From NCBI GenBank assembly GCA_947177685.1, contig CAMWVE010000002.1, forward strand, positions 1-64,000: a DNA stretch of 64,000 bases, read 5' to 3'. The DNA comes from an uncultured Porphyromonadaceae bacterium (lineage in GTDB: Bacteria > Bacteroidota > Bacteroidia > Bacteroidales > Muribaculaceae). Positions 62,787 to 64,000 of the stretch are shown in pieces. The first letter of the stretch is position 1; each line of letters starts with the position of its first letter. The notes beneath the pieces were generated by a model. That model was not told the origin of the DNA. It saw only the letters and a program-made list of their open reading frames with translations, and made no database searches. Position numbers and translations under genes: made by a program.

Positions 62787-64000
62787 ATGAGCAAAAAACT
62801 GAAATTGAACCCGTCAGTTCCCAAAGAGACTACGAGCACGAATGCTCAGGGAGTCAACATGGATGTCGACCCCACGGAACTGCCGGAAAACGCTTTCCGC
62901 GAACTGGCGGCGGACGAGACCTACCGTCCGCTGATGCACCCGGCTCACGACTACAAGGAAGCTACCCCCTACTCCGTTGGTGTGGGTCTGATTCTCGCCG
63001 TAATCTTCTCTGCGGCAGCAGCTTATCTGGGTCTTAAAGTAGGTCAGGTATTCGAGGCGGCTATTCCCATAGCCATCATAGCCGTTGGTCTGTCAGGGGC
63101 GCTGAAACTGAAGAATCCGCTGGGACAGAACGTCATCATCCAGTCGATAGGCGCATGCTCCGGCGTGATTGTGGCAGGTGCCATCTTCACCCTCCCTGCC
63201 ATTTACATCCTTCAGGCAAAGTATCCTGAAATTTCAACCGATTTCATGCAGGTGTTCCTCAGCTCGCTGCTCGGCGGTGTTCTGGGAATACTGTTCTTCA
63301 TCCCTTTCCGCCGCTATTTCGTAAAGGATATGCACGGTAAATACCCTTTCCCGGAGGCAACCGCCACCACTCAGGTGCTTGCCAGCGGTCAGGGCACCAA
63401 CAACAAGGGTCAGGCGCTCACTCTGGTCGTAGCATCGCTCATCGGTGGTGTCTATGACTACATCGTAGCCACATTCGGCTTCTGGGCAGAGACAATCTCC
63501 ACCACCGCCTTCGGTTGGGGACAGACCCTGATGGCAAAGACCAAGCTGGTCATGAGCTGCAACGTAGGAGCAGCACTACTCGGTCTGGGCTACATCATCG
63601 GTCTGAAATATGCCTTCATCATCACCGCCGGCTCGCTTTTCGTATGGTGGGTGATAATTCCTCTGTTAGGCACCTACGGCTCACCTGAAATTGTGGCAAT
63701 GGAGCCTGACATGATTTTCTCGGACTACGCCCGCATGATAGGTATCGGCGGTATCGCCATGTCAGGTATCCTCGGCATCATCAAGTCACGCGGCATCATC
63801 AAGCAGGCTTTCGGACTGGCTGCCAGCGAGTTCAAAGGCTCGGCAAACAAAGCTGCCACAGTGCGTTGGCAGATGGATATTTCAATGAAACATATCGTCG
63901 CTTACGTCGCAATAGCTCTGATCGCCGTCTTTTTCTTCTTCCAGTTCGGCGTCATCCACAACTGGTTTCAGGCTGTGGTGGCTTGGTTGGTGGTGACCGT
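62787..64000 (+). CDS. OPT family oligopeptide transporter (partial)
   Basis: The start (ATG at 62787) and the first 404 codons are in the window; the gene runs off the edge. The product begins with a soluble segment of about 60 residues, then ATPYSVGVGLILAVIFSAAAAYLGLKVGQVFEAAIPIAIIAVG and LKNPLGQNVIIQSIGACSGVIVAGAIFTLPAIYIL, the N-terminal membrane block of the OPT family, followed by FFIPFRRYFVKDMHGKYPFPEATATTQVL. OPT proteins import peptides or, in related members, metal-chelates. It lies 67 bp after cdd and may share its transcript. Confidence 0.9.
   Translation, partial: MSKKLKLNPSVPKETTSTNAQGVNMDVDPTELPENAFRELAADETYRPLMHPAHDYKEATPYSVGVGLILAVIFSAAAAYLGLKVGQVFEAAIPIAIIAVGLSGALKLKNPLGQNVIIQSIGACSGVIVAGAIFTLPAIYILQAKYPEISTDFMQVFLSSLLGGVLGILFFIPFRRYFVKDMHGKYPFPEATATTQVLASGQGTNNKGQALTLVVASLIGGVYDYIVATFGFWAETISTTAFGWGQTLMAKTKLVMSCNVGAALLGLGYIIGLKYAFIITAGSLFVWWVIIPLLGTYGSPEIVAMEPDMIFSDYARMIGIGGIAMSGILGIIKSRGIIKQAFGLAASEFKGSANKAATVRWQMDISMKHIVAYVAIALIAVFFFFQFGVIHNWFQAVVAWLVVT

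Overview
The window reads as chromosome of a gut Bacteroidota, order Bacteroidales, most likely Muribaculaceae. The evidence is direct. Promoters have the TAnnTTTG -7 box of this phylum and Shine-Dalgarno sequences are mostly absent. The dcw cluster is in Bacteroidales order, with a meso-DAP type MurE. DUF4271, DUF3791/DUF3990 and an SO_0444-type Cu/Zn permease are present, as are secreted proteins with Bacteroidota C-terminal tails. The family assignment is inference from overall protein flavour; no rRNA or tRNA gene is visible.

Layout. 1-2700: an orphan phage-type portal protein and two small genes, closed by a strong hairpin. 2.8-7.1 kb (+): lepA, a YihY/BrkB membrane protein, ridA and a uracil-DNA-glycosylase-like protein. 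7.2-25.2 kb (-): one run of 17 genes, rsmH-ftsL-ftsI-murE-mraY-murD-ftsW-murG-murC-ftsQ-ftsA-ftsZ, then a DUF4271 gene, hemD, rnpA, yidD and a TatD-type hydrolase. Most gaps are under 40 bp or are overlaps. The exception is the 222-bp murD-ftsW gap, which holds a REP-like palindrome inside a 43-bp direct duplication. mraZ is absent from the front of the cluster.

25.2-32 kb is accessory: a DUF3791-DUF3990-DUF3791 cassette that looks like an ADP-ribosyltransferase toxin-antitoxin unit, a coding relic, an acidic coiled-coil protein, a membrane-spanning TPR/LuxR-type regulator, a small lipoprotein and a TonB-receptor-like outer membrane barrel. 32.1-37.5 kb (-): a WecG/TagA/CpsF glycosyltransferase behind an Asn-rich secreted zinc-finger protein, then MATE, mgtE and rsmA. 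37.6-40.8 kb (+): a flippase-like membrane protein and groES-groEL, whose leader carries a perfect sigma-54 consensus. 40.8-48.1 kb: a RelE/XRE toxin-antitoxin pair, a 1471-residue secreted multidomain protein, a small membrane protein and a Cu/Zn permease fused to an HMA domain.

48.3-55.3 kb (+): a secreted GH13 alpha-amylase with two starch-binding modules, then a three-gene envelope set (transglutaminase-like, NlpC/P60, Tat-exported dipeptide epimerase) that fits stepwise breakdown of peptidoglycan peptides. 55.3-55.6 kb is a REP-like palindrome cluster. 55.6-64 kb (+): a DUF1232 protein, a two-subunit NfnAB/GltA-like flavin oxidoreductase, threonine ammonia-lyase, mutS, cdd and the start of an OPT transporter.

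The strongest candidates for something undescribed are the DUF3791/DUF3990 cassette, the sigma-54-like groESL promoter, the TPR-TM-LuxR regulator unit, and the two palindromic repeat families with their associated duplications.
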